A DNA stretch of 64,000 bases from Thermoanaerobaculales bacterium (GTDB lineage Bacteria > Acidobacteriota > Thermoanaerobaculia > Thermoanaerobaculales > Sulfomarinibacteraceae), in the NCBI GenBank assembly GCA_025456145.1, contig JALOLD010000028.1:1-64000 (forward strand), read 5' to 3'. Positions 1 to 9,310 of the stretch are shown here, piece by piece. The translations under genes were made by a program, and so were the position numbers. Under the pieces are notes generated by a model, which saw only the letters and a list, made by a program, of their open reading frames with translations, was not told the origin of the DNA and did not search any database. Positions within the stretch are counted from its first letter, which is position 1; each line of letters opens with the position of its first letter.

Positions 1-99
1 CTTTTGACGCCCATCGCGATGGAGAAGGGGTTGCGCTTCGCGATTCGTGAGGGTGGCCGGACGGTCGGCGCCGGTTCCATCACCGACATTCTGGAGTAG
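1..99 (+). CDS. tuf: Elongation factor Tu, C-terminal end only
   Basis: The window opens inside this gene. The last 32 codons read [19 protein letters not shown] and then a short tail ending in TDILE and TAG. This is the C-terminal beta-barrel end of EF-Tu, the GTPase that delivers aminoacyl-tRNA to the ribosome. The conserved [19 protein letters not shown] block is unmistakable. It lies 2 nt before rpsJ, the usual place for a tuf copy at the head of the S10 cluster. Start and most of the gene lie outside the window. Confidence 0.93.
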   Translation, partial: LLTPIAMEKGLRFAIREGGRTVGAGSITDILE

Positions 100-101
100 A
101 C

Positions 102-422
102 ATGGCCAGCGAAAAGATCCGCATTCGGCTCAAGGCCTTCGACTATCGCCTGCTGGATCAGTCAGCGACCGAGATCGTTGACACCGCGCAGCGGACCGGC
201 GCCCGAATCTTCGGGCCGATCCCGCTGCCGACCCACATCCAGCGGTTCACCGTGCTGCGTTCTCCGCACGTGGACAAGAAGTCCCGCGAGCAGTTCGAGA
301 TCCGCACGCACAAGCGGCTTCTGGACATCCTCGAGCCGACCCAGCAGACCATCGACGCTCTCATGAAGCTCGAGCTGCCGGCCGGCGTCGATGTCCAGAT
401 CAAGGCCTACGGGGCCCGGTGA
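102..422 (+). CDS. rpsJ: 30S ribosomal protein S10
   Basis: A 106-residue protein of normal S10 length, with the family's [16 protein letters not shown] start and the [19 protein letters not shown] core. S10 sits in the 30S head. In other bacteria it also acts as NusE with NusB in antitermination. The ATG lies only 2 nt after the tuf stop codon, so it is probably translated from the tuf-S10 message. rplC follows 7 nt downstream. Confidence 0.97.
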   Translation: MASEKIRIRLKAFDYRLLDQSATEIVDTAQRTGARIFGPIPLPTHIQRFTVLRSPHVDKKSREQFEIRTHKRLLDILEPTQQTIDALMKLELPAGVDVQIKAYGAR

Positions 423-429
423 GGTTGAC

Positions 430-1053
430 ATGGTACGCGGCATTCTCGGCAAGAAGGTGGGCATGACCCAGATCTTCGACGACAACGGGCGAGCGGTGCC
501 CGTGACGGTCGTCGAGGCCGGGCCGTGCGTTGTTGTTCAGCGCAAGTCGACCGACCGCGACGGCTACGACGCGGTACAGCTCGGCCTCGTCGAGTCGAGC
601 CCCCGGCGCGACGCTCCGAAGCCGATCCAGGGCCACTTCGCCGCCGCGGGCGTCCCTCCGACCCGCCTCCTCGGCGAGGTCCCGGTGGACGCCGACGACC
701 AGGCGAAGCCCGGCGACGCCGTCCTCGCCGACATCTTCGATGCCGACGAGCAGGTGCGGGTGATCGGCCGCTCCAAGGGGCGGGGGTTCCAGGGCGTGAT
801 CCGGCGGCACGGCTTCAGCGGCGGCCGGGCGACCCATGGCTCGATGTTCCACCGGGCCCCCGGCGGGATCGGCGCCTCGGCCGATCCGTCGCGGGTCTAC
901 CCCGGCGCCGGGATGCCCGGTCAGACCGGCAACCGCCGGGTGACGGTGAAGAACGTCACGGTGGTCAAGGTCGACAGCGATCGGAACCTCCTCTTCCTCA
1001 AGGGCGGGGTTCCCGGCGGGCGGAACAGCTACATCCGCATCGTCAAGGTCTGA
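430..1053 (+). CDS. rplC: 50S ribosomal protein L3
   Basis: 207 residues from the ATG at 430, starting [15 protein letters not shown] after the first codons. A longer in-frame ORF begins at 391 inside rpsJ, but its extra 13 residues are not L3-like and the 430 start has GAGG just upstream. The [19 protein letters not shown] loop is the part of L3 that reaches towards the peptidyl-transferase centre. The glutamine in [14 protein letters not shown] matches the position that PrmB methylates in other bacteria. L3 is an early 50S assembly protein. Confidence 0.97.
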   Translation: MVRGILGKKVGMTQIFDDNGRAVPVTVVEAGPCVVVQRKSTDRDGYDAVQLGLVESSPRRDAPKPIQGHFAAAGVPPTRLLGEVPVDADDQAKPGDAVLADIFDADEQVRVIGRSKGRGFQGVIRRHGFSGGRATHGSMFHRAPGGIGASADPSRVYPGAGMPGQTGNRRVTVKNVTVVKVDSDRNLLFLKGGVPGGRNSYIRIVKV

Positions 1054-1068
1054 GACGGGAGTAGGGCC

Positions 1069-1692
1069 ATGAAGATCGACGTCAGAAACTGGGACAACGA
1101 GGTCGTCGGCTCGGTCGAGCTCCCCGACCACGTCTTTGCCCACGAGGTCAGCGACCACCTCGTGTGGGAGGTCGTCAACGCGTACCTGGCGAGCCGTCGC
1201 CGCGGCACGCACCACGCCAAGGACCGGTCCCAGGTGACCGGCAGTCGGATCAAGCCTTGGAAACAGAAGCACACCGGGCGAGCCCGGGCCGGCGCCAAGC
1301 AGTCGCCGCTGTGGCGTTCGGGCGGCACGGTCCACGGTCCACAGCCCAGGTCGTACGCCAAGAAGGTCAACCGGAAGGCGCGGCGGGCCGCCCTCCGCGG
1401 TGTGCTGTCGCAGCGGCTGGCCGAGGGGCGTCTCGTCGTGCTCGAGTCGATGCAGATCGACGAGCCCCGGACCAAGGACTTCCTGCGGCACCTCGCCACC
1501 CTCGGAGTGGGCGGCGAAAAGGTGCTGCTGGTCGACGGTCTGGACAACCTCAACCTCCACCTCGCGAGCCGCAACCGGCCCGAGCTGACGATGCTCGACG
1601 CCACGTCGCTCAACGTGTACGAGGTCCTCAACCACCGCTGGATCGTCGCCTCCGAGCCGGCGGTCCGGTCGCTCGCGGAGGTGCTGTCATGA
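1069..1692 (+). CDS. rplD: 50S ribosomal protein L4
   Basis: 207 residues, the normal L4 length. The extended loop that lines the exit tunnel is visible as SRIKPWKQKHTGRARAGAKQ, followed by the GGTVHGPQPRSY block. In enterobacteria L4 represses its own S10 operon; whether that happens here cannot be read from the sequence. The stop overlaps the rplW start in an ATGA, so the two are probably translationally coupled. Confidence 0.96.
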   Translation: MKIDVRNWDNEVVGSVELPDHVFAHEVSDHLVWEVVNAYLASRRRGTHHAKDRSQVTGSRIKPWKQKHTGRARAGAKQSPLWRSGGTVHGPQPRSYAKKVNRKARRAALRGVLSQRLAEGRLVVLESMQIDEPRTKDFLRHLATLGVGGEKVLLVDGLDNLNLHLASRNRPELTMLDATSLNVYEVLNHRWIVASEPAVRSLAEVLS

Positions 1693-1982
1693 AGGCGCGC
1701 GAGATCATCCGCCGCCCGCTGCTCACCGAGAAGACCACGATGATGCAGGAGCGCGAGAACACCGTCTGCTTCGAGGTCGACCGGCGGGCCAACAAGATCC
1801 AGGTCCGGCACGCGGTCGAGGAGCTGTTCGGCGTCGTCGTCGAGTCGGTCCACATCGTCAACCGCAAGGGCAAGCCGATCATGCGCTACGGGCGCGTCGC
1901 CAGCCACCGGCCGGCGGCCCGCAAGGCGTACGTCAAGCTGGCGCCGGGCTCGAAGACCCTCGAGTTCTTCGAGGGGGTGTGA
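1689..1982 (+). CDS. rplW: 50S ribosomal protein L23
   Basis: 97 residues from the ATG at 1689, reading MKAREIIRRPLLTEKTTMM and containing the FEVDRRANKIQVRHAVEELF core of L23. A longer frame opens upstream at 1164, but that part is a shadow of rplD. L23 lies at the tunnel exit and is the known docking site for trigger factor and SRP. The 4-nt overlap with rplD supports this start. Confidence 0.96.
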   Translation: MKAREIIRRPLLTEKTTMMQERENTVCFEVDRRANKIQVRHAVEELFGVVVESVHIVNRKGKPIMRYGRVASHRPAARKAYVKLAPGSKTLEFFEGV

Positions 1983-1990
1983 GGTAGATC

Positions 1991-2812
1991 ATGGCGATCA
2001 AGAACCACAAGCCGACCTCCGCGGGACGACGCTTCGTCACCCACCTCGACTTCGAGGAGGTGACGACGTCGAAGCCCGAGAAGAAGCTGACCAAGGGCGG
2101 GATGCGGTCGTCGGGTCGCAACTCCGACGGCCACATCACCTCGCGACACCGTGGCGCCGGCCACAAGCGCCGCTACCGGGTGATCGACTTCAAACGCAAC
2201 AAGTTCGACGTGCCGGCTCGGGTCGCGACCATCGAGTACGACCCCAACCGGTCGTCCTACATCGCGTTGCTCCACTACGCCGACGGCGAGAAGCGGTACA
2301 TCCTGGCGCCGAACGGCGTCAAGGTGGGCGACGAGGTGATCGCCGGTACCAAGGTCGATGTGCGGTCGGGCAACGCCATGCCGATCGGGAACATCCCCCT
2401 CGGGACGCTGGTCCACAACGTCGAGCTCAAGCCCGGGAAGGGCGGCCAGCTCGTCCGCTCGGCCGGCGCCTCGGCGCAGATCATGGCCAAGGAGGGCAAG
2501 TACACGACCCTGCGCATGCCCTCCGGCGAGATGCGCATGGTGCTGTCGGTCTGCATCGCGACCATCGGTCAGGTCGGCAACGCCGACCACTCGAACATCA
2601 AGATCGGCAAGGCCGGACGGGCGCGCTGGCTCGGCGTCCGTCCGCAGACCCGCGGGACCGCGATGAACCCGGTCGACCACCCGCACGGCGGGGGTGAGGG
2701 CCGCAACAAGGGCCGCCACCCGGTGTCGCCGTGGGGCTGGCCGACCAAGGGCGCGAAGACCCGTGGCCGCAAGACGTCGGACCGCCTGATCGTGTCGCGG
2801 CGCAGGAAGTAG
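1991..2812 (+). CDS. rplB: 50S ribosomal protein L2
   Basis: 273 residues, standard for L2. The hallmark [15 protein letters not shown] segment near the C-terminus carries the conserved histidine near the peptidyl-transferase centre, and the N-terminal [19 protein letters not shown] region contacts 23S rRNA. L2 is needed for subunit association and peptide-bond formation. It is embedded in the S10 operon 8 nt after rplW. Confidence 0.97.
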   Translation: MAIKNHKPTSAGRRFVTHLDFEEVTTSKPEKKLTKGGMRSSGRNSDGHITSRHRGAGHKRRYRVIDFKRNKFDVPARVATIEYDPNRSSYIALLHYADGEKRYILAPNGVKVGDEVIAGTKVDVRSGNAMPIGNIPLGTLVHNVELKPGKGGQLVRSAGASAQIMAKEGKYTTLRMPSGEMRMVLSVCIATIGQVGNADHSNIKIGKAGRARWLGVRPQTRGTAMNPVDHPHGGGEGRNKGRHPVSPWGWPTKGAKTRGRKTSDRLIVSRRRK

Positions 2813-2821
2813 GGGGGAAAG

Positions 2822-3103
2822 ATGGCTCGCTCGATCCGAAAAGGACCGTTCGTCGATGACCACCTGATGAAGAAGGTGGAGGCCGTCTCCGGGGCCGGCG
2901 ACCGCCGCGTGATCAAGACCTGGTCGCGGCGTTCGACCATCACCCCGCTCATGGTCGGCACGACCATCGCCGTGCACAACGGACACAAGTTCGTACCGGT
3001 CTACATCACCGAGAACATGGTCGGGCACAAGCTCGGCGAGTTCGCGCCGACCCGGACCTTCCGCGGCCACGCCAGCGGCAAGTCCGACCGCGGCGCGCGA
3101 TAG
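2822..3103 (+). CDS. rpsS: 30S ribosomal protein S19
   Basis: 93 residues with the classic [16 protein letters not shown] start and [20 protein letters not shown] core. S19 binds 16S rRNA in the 30S head with S13 and touches the A-site tRNA region. A GGGGGAAAG Shine-Dalgarno-like run precedes the ATG. rplV begins 3 nt after its stop. Confidence 0.97.
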   Translation: MARSIRKGPFVDDHLMKKVEAVSGAGDRRVIKTWSRRSTITPLMVGTTIAVHNGHKFVPVYITENMVGHKLGEFAPTRTFRGHASGKSDRGAR

Positions 3104-3106
3104 GGG

Positions 3107-3457
3107 ATGGCCATGGACGCTCACGCAACGCTGCGATACTATCGCTCGTCGGCGCAGAAGGTGCGGTTGGTCGCCGATCTGGTCCGCGGCAAGTCGGTCG
3201 AGCCGGCGCTCACCTCGCTCCAGCTCTGCCGAAAGTACGCGGCGGCCGACGTCGCCAAGCTCGTCAAGTCCGCGTTGGCCAACCTCGAGCAGGCGCGACC
3301 GGGCGTCGACGTCGACCAGGTGTACATCAGCTCGATCACGGTGGACGGCGGGCCGAGCCTGAAGCGGGCCCGGCCGGCCTCGAAGTGGGTGCGGTCCCAC
3401 CGGATCCTCAAGCGGACCTGCCACATCACCGTCGAGCTGGCAGTGCGCGAGAACTAG
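3107..3457 (+). CDS. rplV: 50S ribosomal protein L22
   Basis: 116 residues, typical for L22. The start is at 3107, or two codons later at 3113 (both ATG in frame). It contains RYYRSSAQKVRLVADLVRG and the C-terminal beta-hairpin RPASKWVRSHRILKRTCHIT, which lines the nascent-chain tunnel near the macrolide site. It is positioned between rpsS and rpsC as in nearly all bacteria. Confidence 0.96.
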   Translation: MAMDAHATLRYYRSSAQKVRLVADLVRGKSVEPALTSLQLCRKYAAADVAKLVKSALANLEQARPGVDVDQVYISSITVDGGPSLKRARPASKWVRSHRILKRTCHITVELAVREN

Positions 3458-3466
3458 GAGGCAGCA

Positions 3467-4120
3467 GTGGGACAGAAGACGCACCCCTACGGGTTCCGCC
3501 TCGGCTACAACAACACCTGGCGCTCGCGTTGGTACGCCGACCGTAAGAGCTATGCCGATCTGCTGCACGAGGATCTCCAGCTGCGGACCGAGCTGATGGA
3601 CCGGTTGAAGAACGCCGCGGTCAGCGCCGTCGACATCGAGCGCACCGCGTCGAAGCTTCGGGTCAACATCCTGTCGGGCCGCCCGGGGATCATCATCGGC
3701 CGCAAGGGGGCCGAGGTCGACAAGCTGCGCGATGACCTGATGCGGCGCTATGGTCAGGACATCCACATCAACATCCAGGAGATCCAGCGGCCGGAGATCG
3801 ACTCGCACCTCATCGCGGCCAACGTCGCCCGCCAGCTCGAGCGCCGGATCGCCTTCCGGCGTGCGATGCGCCGCGCGATCGAGAACGCCCTGCGCTTCGG
3901 CGCCCAGGGGATCAAGATCCGCTGCGCCGGCCGGCTCAACGGCGCCGAGATCGCCCGGGCCGAGTGGTATCAGCAGGGTCGCCTGCCGCTGCACACGCTC
4001 AAGGCCGACATCGACTACGGATTCGAGAATGCGTTCACCACCTTCGGCGTCATCGGCGTCAAGGTTTGGGTCTACCGGGGCGAGCGCCACCGTGCGCGCT
4101 CGCACCGCCAGCGTCTGTGA
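3467..4120 (+). CDS. rpsC: 30S ribosomal protein S3
   Basis: 217 residues from a GTG start preceded by AGGAGGCAGCA, a strong ribosome binding site. The KH-type RNA-binding loop is seen as [18 protein letters not shown]. The C-terminal domain runs through the [10 protein letters not shown] segment. S3 is in the 30S head at the mRNA entry channel and contributes to helicase activity. Confidence 0.97.
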   Translation: MGQKTHPYGFRLGYNNTWRSRWYADRKSYADLLHEDLQLRTELMDRLKNAAVSAVDIERTASKLRVNILSGRPGIIIGRKGAEVDKLRDDLMRRYGQDIHINIQEIQRPEIDSHLIAANVARQLERRIAFRRAMRRAIENALRFGAQGIKIRCAGRLNGAEIARAEWYQQGRLPLHTLKADIDYGFENAFTTFGVIGVKVWVYRGERHRARSHRQRL

Positions 4121-4132
4121 GGAGTCGTCATC

Positions 4133-4549
4133 ATGTTGATGCCGAAGAAGGTCAAGTACAGGAAGCAGCAGCGCGGGATGAACCGCGGCGTTGCCGAGCG
4201 CGGCAGCACGATCGCGTTCGGGGACTACGGTCTGCAGGCCGTCGAGCGCGGTTGGATCACGGCCCGGCAGATCGAGGCCGCGCGTATCGCGATGACCCGT
4301 CACGTCAAGCGCGGCGGCAAGATCTGGATCCGCGTCTTCCCCGACAAGCCGGTCACCAAGAAGCCGCTCGAGACCCGGATGGGCAAGGGTAAGGGCAACC
4401 CCGAGGAGTGGGTGGCGGTGATCAAGCCGGCCCGCATCCTCTATGAGATGGAGGGGGTGGCCGAGCCGATCGCGCGTGAGGCGATGCGGCTGGCGGCGCA
4501 CAAGCTCCCGATCAAGACCAAGTTCGTGTCGAGAAGGGAGCGGTCATGA
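4133..4549 (+). CDS. rplP: 50S ribosomal protein L16
   Basis: 138 residues, standard length. It begins [19 protein letters not shown] and has the conserved [19 protein letters not shown] block. L16 organises the A-site region of the 50S subunit. Its stop overlaps the rpmC start in an ATGA, indicating coupled translation. Confidence 0.97.
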   Translation: MLMPKKVKYRKQQRGMNRGVAERGSTIAFGDYGLQAVERGWITARQIEAARIAMTRHVKRGGKIWIRVFPDKPVTKKPLETRMGKGKGNPEEWVAVIKPARILYEMEGVAEPIAREAMRLAAHKLPIKTKFVSRRERS

Positions 4550-4749
4550 AGGCCAAGGTGCTGCGCGAGCGGTCGGCCGACGAGCTTTCCAAGACGCTCT
4601 CGGATCTCCAGGAGCAGCTGTTCAAGCTGCGCTTCCAGAAGTCGACCGGACAGATCGAGAACCCGATCAAGATCCGCGAGGTTCGCAAGGACATCGCCCG
4701 CGTGCTCACGCTGATCAACGAGCGGCAGGCGCAGGAGAGTGCACGATGA
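4546..4749 (+). CDS. rpmC: 50S ribosomal protein L29
   Basis: 67 residues forming two predicted antiparallel helices ([20 protein letters not shown] and the C-terminal [17 protein letters not shown]). This is the normal L29 helical hairpin at the tunnel exit next to L23. It overlaps both rplP and rpsQ by 4 nt. Confidence 0.95.
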   Translation: MKAKVLRERSADELSKTLSDLQEQLFKLRFQKSTGQIENPIKIREVRKDIARVLTLINERQAQESAR

Positions 4750-5012
4750 CCGACACAGCGAAGACTGCCCGCAAGACCACGAAGGTGGGCCTCGTTCTCT
4801 CCGCGGCCGCCGACAAGTCGGTGGTGGTGAAGGTCGAGAACTTCGTCATGCACCCGCTGTACCACCGGTTCGTGCGGTCGACGTCGAAGTTCATGGCTCA
4901 CGACGAAACCAACACCTGCAACAAGGGCGACCGGGTGCTCATCGAGGAGTGCCGTCCCCTGTCGCGCCGCAAGAAGTGGCGCGTGCGCAAGGTGATCGAG
5001 CGGGCCCAGTAG
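4746..5012 (+). CDS. rpsQ: 30S ribosomal protein S17
   Basis: 88 residues from the ATG at 4746 that overlaps the rpmC stop. It has an OB-fold with the [20 protein letters not shown] start, the [19 protein letters not shown] centre and the [19 protein letters not shown] end typical of S17, a primary 16S rRNA binder. The first 8 residues are Thr/Ala/Lys-rich and slightly longer than in many S17 proteins. Confidence 0.96.
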   Translation: MTDTAKTARKTTKVGLVLSAAADKSVVVKVENFVMHPLYHRFVRSTSKFMAHDETNTCNKGDRVLIEECRPLSRRKKWRVRKVIERAQ

Positions 5013-5026
5013 GGTCGGAGGTTCAG

Positions 5027-5398
5027 ATGATCCAGATGGGATCCATGCTCAACGTGGCCGACAACTCGGGCGCCCGGAAGCTCCAGGCGATCCGTCAGCT
5101 CGGCGGCTCGTCGGCGCCGCGCTACGCCGGGATCGGCGACATCCTGGTGTGCTCGGTCAAGGAGGCCGCCCCCGAGTCCGACATCAAGAAGGGTGCGGTC
5201 GTCAAGGCGGTGATCGTCCGGACGCGGTCGCGCAAGCGGCGGCGCGACGGCTCGTACATCAGCTTCGACGAGAACGCCGCGGTGCTCGTCAACGCCGAGC
5301 GCGAGCCGGTCGGGACCCGGGTCTTCGGCCCGGTGGCACGCGAGCTCAGGGAGCGTCGGTTCATGAAGATCGTCTCGCTCGCCCCCGAGGTCATCTAG
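5027..5398 (+). CDS. rplN: 50S ribosomal protein L14
   Basis: 123 residues from the ATG at 5027 ([20 protein letters not shown]), the usual L14 length and start. L14 forms an inter-subunit bridge and in other bacteria is the docking site of the silencing factor RsfS. The upstream GGAGGTTCAG gives the ribosome binding site. Confidence 0.97.
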   Translation: MIQMGSMLNVADNSGARKLQAIRQLGGSSAPRYAGIGDILVCSVKEAAPESDIKKGAVVKAVIVRTRSRKRRRDGSYISFDENAAVLVNAEREPVGTRVFGPVARELRERRFMKIVSLAPEVI

Positions 5399-5404
5399 GA
5401 GTCG

Positions 5405-5725
5405 ATGATGAAGATCAAGAAGGGCGACAGCGTCGAGGTGGTTTCCGGCAAGGACGCCGGCAAGCGGGGTCGTGTGCTGCGCGTCGATCGCGATCGCGAT
5501 CGGGTCGTGGTCGAGGGCGTCAACATGATCAAGCGCCACACCCGGCCCAACCCGCAGAAGAAGATCCAGGGTGGCATCGTCGAGCGCGAGGCGGCGATCC
5601 ACGCATCCAATGTCATGGTCGTCTCGCCCGACAGCGGACGACCCACCCGAGTCGGCTACAAGGTGCTCGACGACGGACGGAAGGTCCGCGTCGCCCGGGT
5701 CGACGGCGCGATTCTCGACCGATAG
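5405..5725 (+). CDS. rplX: 50S ribosomal protein L24
   Basis: 106 residues, starting at either of two adjacent ATG codons (5405 or 5408). The KOW motif is clear in [20 protein letters not shown], and the family segment [20 protein letters not shown] follows. L24 initiates assembly of the large subunit. Its position between L14 and L5 is canonical for the spc operon. Confidence 0.96.
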   Translation: MMKIKKGDSVEVVSGKDAGKRGRVLRVDRDRDRVVVEGVNMIKRHTRPNPQKKIQGGIVEREAAIHASNVMVVSPDSGRPTRVGYKVLDDGRKVRVARVDGAILDR

Positions 5726-5733
5726 GAGGGACG

Positions 5734-6276
5734 ATGGCGCGCTTGCTCACGACATACCAGGAAAAGGTCTTTCCGGCGCTCCAGAAGGAGTTCGGTCTGA
5801 CCAACCCGATGCAGGTGCCGAAGATCGAGAAGGTGACCTGCAACATCGGCGTCGGCGAGGCCTCTCGCAACGCCAAGATGCTCGACGTCGCGGTCGAGCA
5901 GCTGACCAACATCACCGGTCAGAAGCCGGTGATCCGGCGGGCCCGCAAGTCGATCGCGGCGTTCAAGCTGCGCGAGGGCATGCCGGTCGGCTGCAAGGTG
6001 ACCCTGCGGGGCCAGCGGATGTACGAGTTCCTCGACCGGCTCATCTCGATCGGGCTGCCACGGGTACGCGACTTCCGCGGCACCTCGCCGACGGCGTTCG
6101 ACGGACGCGGCAACTACACCTTGGGTGTCAAGGACATCCTGATCTTCCCCGAGGTCGACTATCAGAAGGTCGAGGGGACGCTCGGGATGAACATCACCAT
6201 CACCACGACGGCGCCCACGGACGACCAGGCACGAGCCCTGCTGGTCGGTCTCGGCATGCCGTTCAGAGAGCGCTAG
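5734..6276 (+). CDS. rplE: 50S ribosomal protein L5
   Basis: 180 residues from the ATG at 5734, preceded by AGGAGGGACG. The L5 core is visible in [40 protein letters not shown] and [12 protein letters not shown]5 binds 5S rRNA and bridges to S13 in the 30S head. The in-frame extension upstream of 5734 overlaps rplX in another frame and is not credible. Confidence 0.97.
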   Translation: MARLLTTYQEKVFPALQKEFGLTNPMQVPKIEKVTCNIGVGEASRNAKMLDVAVEQLTNITGQKPVIRRARKSIAAFKLREGMPVGCKVTLRGQRMYEFLDRLISIGLPRVRDFRGTSPTAFDGRGNYTLGVKDILIFPEVDYQKVEGTLGMNITITTTAPTDDQARALLVGLGMPFRER

Positions 6277-6286
6277 GAGGCAAGCC

Positions 6287-6472
6287 GTGGCCCGCAAGTC
6301 GAGTATTGCCAAGTGTCTTCGCAAGCCCAAGTTCAAGGTGCGCCATCGCAACCGGTGCCGCCAGTGCGGTCGACCCAGGGGCTATATGCGCAAGTTCCAG
6401 CTCTGCCGCCTGTGCTTCCGCAAGCTGGCCCTCGAGGGGTTCCTCCCCGGGGTGACCAAGGCGAGCTGGTGA
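6287..6472 (+). CDS. rpsN: 30S ribosomal protein S14, short zinc-binding form
   Basis: 61 residues from a GTG start with AGGAGG upstream. This is the short type Z S14, not the longer zinc-free form: [20 protein letters not shown] gives the CxxC-x12-CxxC zinc site. S14 belongs to the 30S head with S3 and S10. No zinc-independent paralogue is present in the window. Confidence 0.96.
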   Translation: MARKSSIAKCLRKPKFKVRHRNRCRQCGRPRGYMRKFQLCRLCFRKLALEGFLPGVTKASW

Positions 6473-6484
6473 GGGGTTGAGATC

Positions 6485-6883
6485 ATGAGCATGACTGATC
6501 CTGTGTCCGACCTGTTGACGCGCATCCGCAACGCCACATCGGTCCGCCACGACCGGATGGACGTGCCGGCGTCGAAGATGAAGCTCGAGATCGCGAAGAT
6601 CCTCAAGCAGGAGGGCTACATCCGCACCTTCAAGGTGATCGAGGAGGGTCCGCAGGGGACCATCCGGATCTACCTCAAGTACGCCGACGACGGCGAGCCG
6701 GTGATCCACGGTCTGCGCCGCATCTCGAGGCCGGGCCGCCGCGTCTATCGCAATGTCGGCGATCTGCCGAGAGTGCACAACGGGCTCGGCGTCGCGGTGA
6801 TCTCCACCAACCGCGGGGTCGTCACCGACGAGCAGGCGCGCGGCCTGCAGGTCGGTGGCGAGGTCCTGTGTGAGATCTGGTAG
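6485..6883 (+). CDS. rpsH: 30S ribosomal protein S8
   Basis: 132 residues. It begins MTDPVSDLLTRIRNAT and ends GLQVGGEVLCEIW, both S8 hallmarks. S8 binds the central domain of 16S rRNA. In E. coli it also represses the spc operon through a site near rplX/rplE; a matching site was not identified here. Confidence 0.97.
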   Translation: MSMTDPVSDLLTRIRNATSVRHDRMDVPASKMKLEIAKILKQEGYIRTFKVIEEGPQGTIRIYLKYADDGEPVIHGLRRISRPGRRVYRNVGDLPRVHNGLGVAVISTNRGVVTDEQARGLQVGGEVLCEIW

Positions 6884-6892
6884 GGGGCGACC

Positions 6893-7435
6893 ATGTCACG
6901 GATAGGCAAGAAACCGATCACGATTCCGAAGGGGGTCGAGGTCAAGGTCGATGGCAACGTGGTTCGCGTCAAGGGGCCGAAGGGCGCCCTCGACGTCGAT
7001 CTGATGGACGGCATCTCGGCGGATCTGAACGACGGGGCGCTCAGCCTCGCACGCCGGGACGACGAGCGGCAGACCCGCGCCGCCCACGGTCTCGCCCGGG
7101 CGCTGGTCTACAACGCGGTGACCGGAGTGTCGACCGGCTGGTCCAAGGCGCTCGACATCGTCGGGATCGGCTATCGCGCCGAGCGCCAGGCCCAGGCCGT
7201 GCTCTTCAACCTCGGGTACTCGCACCCGATCAACTTCGCGATTCCCGCGGGCATCGACATCGAGGTCGACGGCAAGGCCAACCGGATCACGGTGACCGGC
7301 ATCGACCGTCAGCAGGTCGGCCAGGTCGCCGCCAACATCCGCGGCCTGCGGCCGCCCGAGCCCTACAAGGGCAAGGGCGTGCGGTACGCGAACGAGAGGA
7401 TCCGGACCAAGGCCGGGAAGCAGGGAGCCTCATGA
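6893..7435 (+). CDS. rplF: 50S ribosomal protein L6
   Basis: 180 residues, with the start SRIGKKPITIPKGVEVKVDG and the C-terminal signature RPPEPYKGKGVRYANERIR. L6 lies near the sarcin-ricin loop and the factor-binding site. Its TGA overlaps the first rplR ATG. Confidence 0.97.
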   Translation: MSRIGKKPITIPKGVEVKVDGNVVRVKGPKGALDVDLMDGISADLNDGALSLARRDDERQTRAAHGLARALVYNAVTGVSTGWSKALDIVGIGYRAERQAQAVLFNLGYSHPINFAIPAGIDIEVDGKANRITVTGIDRQQVGQVAANIRGLRPPEPYKGKGVRYANERIRTKAGKQGAS

Positions 7436-7803
7436 TGAGCCGGTGCACCGATCGCAAGCAGCGTCGCGACAAGATCAAGCGGCGGACCCGCCAGCAGGTG
7501 CGGGGAACCTCGAGCCGTCCACGCCTCGCGGTGTTCCGTAGCCTTCGGCACCTCTATGCCCAGATCATCGACGACGAGCACGGCGTCACGATCGCCGCCG
7601 TCTCGACCCTCGAGAAGGCGGCCGCGGGAGATCTCGAATCGACCGGTGGCCGGGCCGCCGGCAAGCGGGTCGGCGAGCTCATCGCCGAGCGTGCCAAGAG
7701 CCAGGGAGTCGACGCGGTGGTCTTCGACCGCGGCGGCTTCCAGTACCACGGGGTGATCCGTGCCATCGCTGAGGGCGCCCGCGAAGCGGGCCTGAAGTTC
7801 TAG
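7432..7803 (+). CDS. rplR: 50S ribosomal protein L18
   Basis: 123 residues if translated from the ATG overlapping the rplF stop (7432). A second ATG at 7435 is equally plausible. It has a basic N-terminus, then [20 protein letters not shown] and the C-terminal [21 protein letters not shown], both diagnostic of the 5S rRNA binding protein L18. Confidence 0.96.
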   Translation: MMSRCTDRKQRRDKIKRRTRQQVRGTSSRPRLAVFRSLRHLYAQIIDDEHGVTIAAVSTLEKAAAGDLESTGGRAAGKRVGELIAERAKSQGVDAVVFDRGGFQYHGVIRAIAEGAREAGLKF

Positions 7804-7813
7804 GAAGCAGCAC

Positions 7814-8379
<566 letters not shown>

Positions 8380-8383
<4 letters not shown>

Positions 8384-8853
8384 CCGCCGAAGACACCAAG
8401 GACACCGTGAAGACGGCCGCGGCCGGCGACGCGAAGACGCCAGCCAAGAAGCCGGCGGCCAAGAAGCCGGCGGCGAAGAAGCCGGCGGCCACGAAGAGTG
8501 CGGCCACGAAGAGCGCGGCCACCAAGACCGCCGCGAAGAAGCCGGCGGCCAAGAAGGCCGCCGCGCCAAAGGCCTCGACCGCCAAGCCGACGACCACCGA
8601 GACGCCGGCGGGCGACCAGGCCGCGCCGAAGGCAAAGGCCGCGAAGAAGACATCGACCGCCTCGCCGGGCGGCATGATCAGGATCACCCAGGTGAAGAGC
8701 CAGATCGGTTTCGAGGGTCGCCAGAAGAAGGTGATCACCGGCCTCGGTCTCGGCCGTATCGGACGCAGCGTGATCCGGCCGGACGACGCGTGCATCCGCG
8801 GCATGGTGGCGAAGGTCTCGCACCTGGTGACTGTCGAGAAGGTGGAGGGCTGA
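8380..8853 (+). CDS. rpmD: 50S ribosomal protein L30 with long Lys/Ala/Pro-rich N-terminal extension
   Basis: Residues 99-157 are an ordinary L30, beginning [15 protein letters not shown] and ending [13 protein letters not shown]. The 98 residues before it are low complexity, built of [10 protein letters not shown] and KKAAAP units like histone H1 or AlgP tails. The extended start at 8380 makes an ATGA overlap with the rpsE stop, and the frame is open throughout, so translation of the extension is likely. The alternative is a conventional 59-residue L30 from the ATG at 8674, which would leave a 290-nt gap in an otherwise gapless operon. L30 is a 50S protein. The tail's function is unknown; nucleic-acid binding is a guess from its charge. 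Confidence 0.88.
8446..8575 (+). repeat. 15-bp coding repeat in the rpmD extension
   Basis: Three adjacent copies of AAGAAGCCGGCGGCC (8446-8490, one base different in the middle copy) are followed by degenerate ACGAAGAGCGCGGCC units. The repeats encode the KKPAA and TKSAA pentapeptides. In-frame copy-number change would alter tail length without breaking L30. Confidence 0.8.
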
Positions 8854-8854
8854 A

Positions 8855-9310
8855 ATGGCCAACGAGCTGCACAACCTCAAGCCGGCCGCCGGCGCCACCC
8901 GCAAGCGCAAGCGGGTCGGACGCGGGCCGGGATCGGGCAACGGCAAGACCGCCGGCCGCGGCCACAAGGGCCAGAAGTCGCGTAGCGGCGCGAGCCGGCG
9001 CTACGGCTTCGAAGGCGGCCAGATGCCGCTCGTCCGTCGGATCCCCAAGCGCGGTTTCACCAACATCTTCCGCGTCTCGTTCCAGGTCGTGAACCTGCGC
9101 GATCTCGACCGGCTGTTCGCCGACGGCGACACCGTGTCGATCCAGGCGATGGTCGAGAGGGGCATGGTGCGGGGCGACGACACGCCGGTCAAGGTGCTCG
9201 CGGCGGGCGAGCTCGGCAAGAAGCTGACCGTGCAGGCCAACGCCTTTTCCAAGAACGCCCAGGCGGGCATCGAGGCCGTCGGCGGCAGCTGTGAGGTGGT
9301 GACCTCGTGA
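8855..9310 (+). CDS. rplO: 50S ribosomal protein L15
   Basis: 151 residues, normal for L15. The Gly/Lys/Arg-rich N-terminal arm ([20 protein letters not shown]) threads into 23S rRNA. The rest has [17 protein letters not shown] and the C-terminal [20 protein letters not shown]. It is a late 50S assembly protein. Its TGA is overlapped by the GTG of secY, the universal rplO-secY coupling. Confidence 0.97.
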   Translation: MANELHNLKPAAGATRKRKRVGRGPGSGNGKTAGRGHKGQKSRSGASRRYGFEGGQMPLVRRIPKRGFTNIFRVSFQVVNLRDLDRLFADGDTVSIQAMVERGMVRGDDTPVKVLAAGELGKKLTVQANAFSKNAQAGIEAVGGSCEVVTS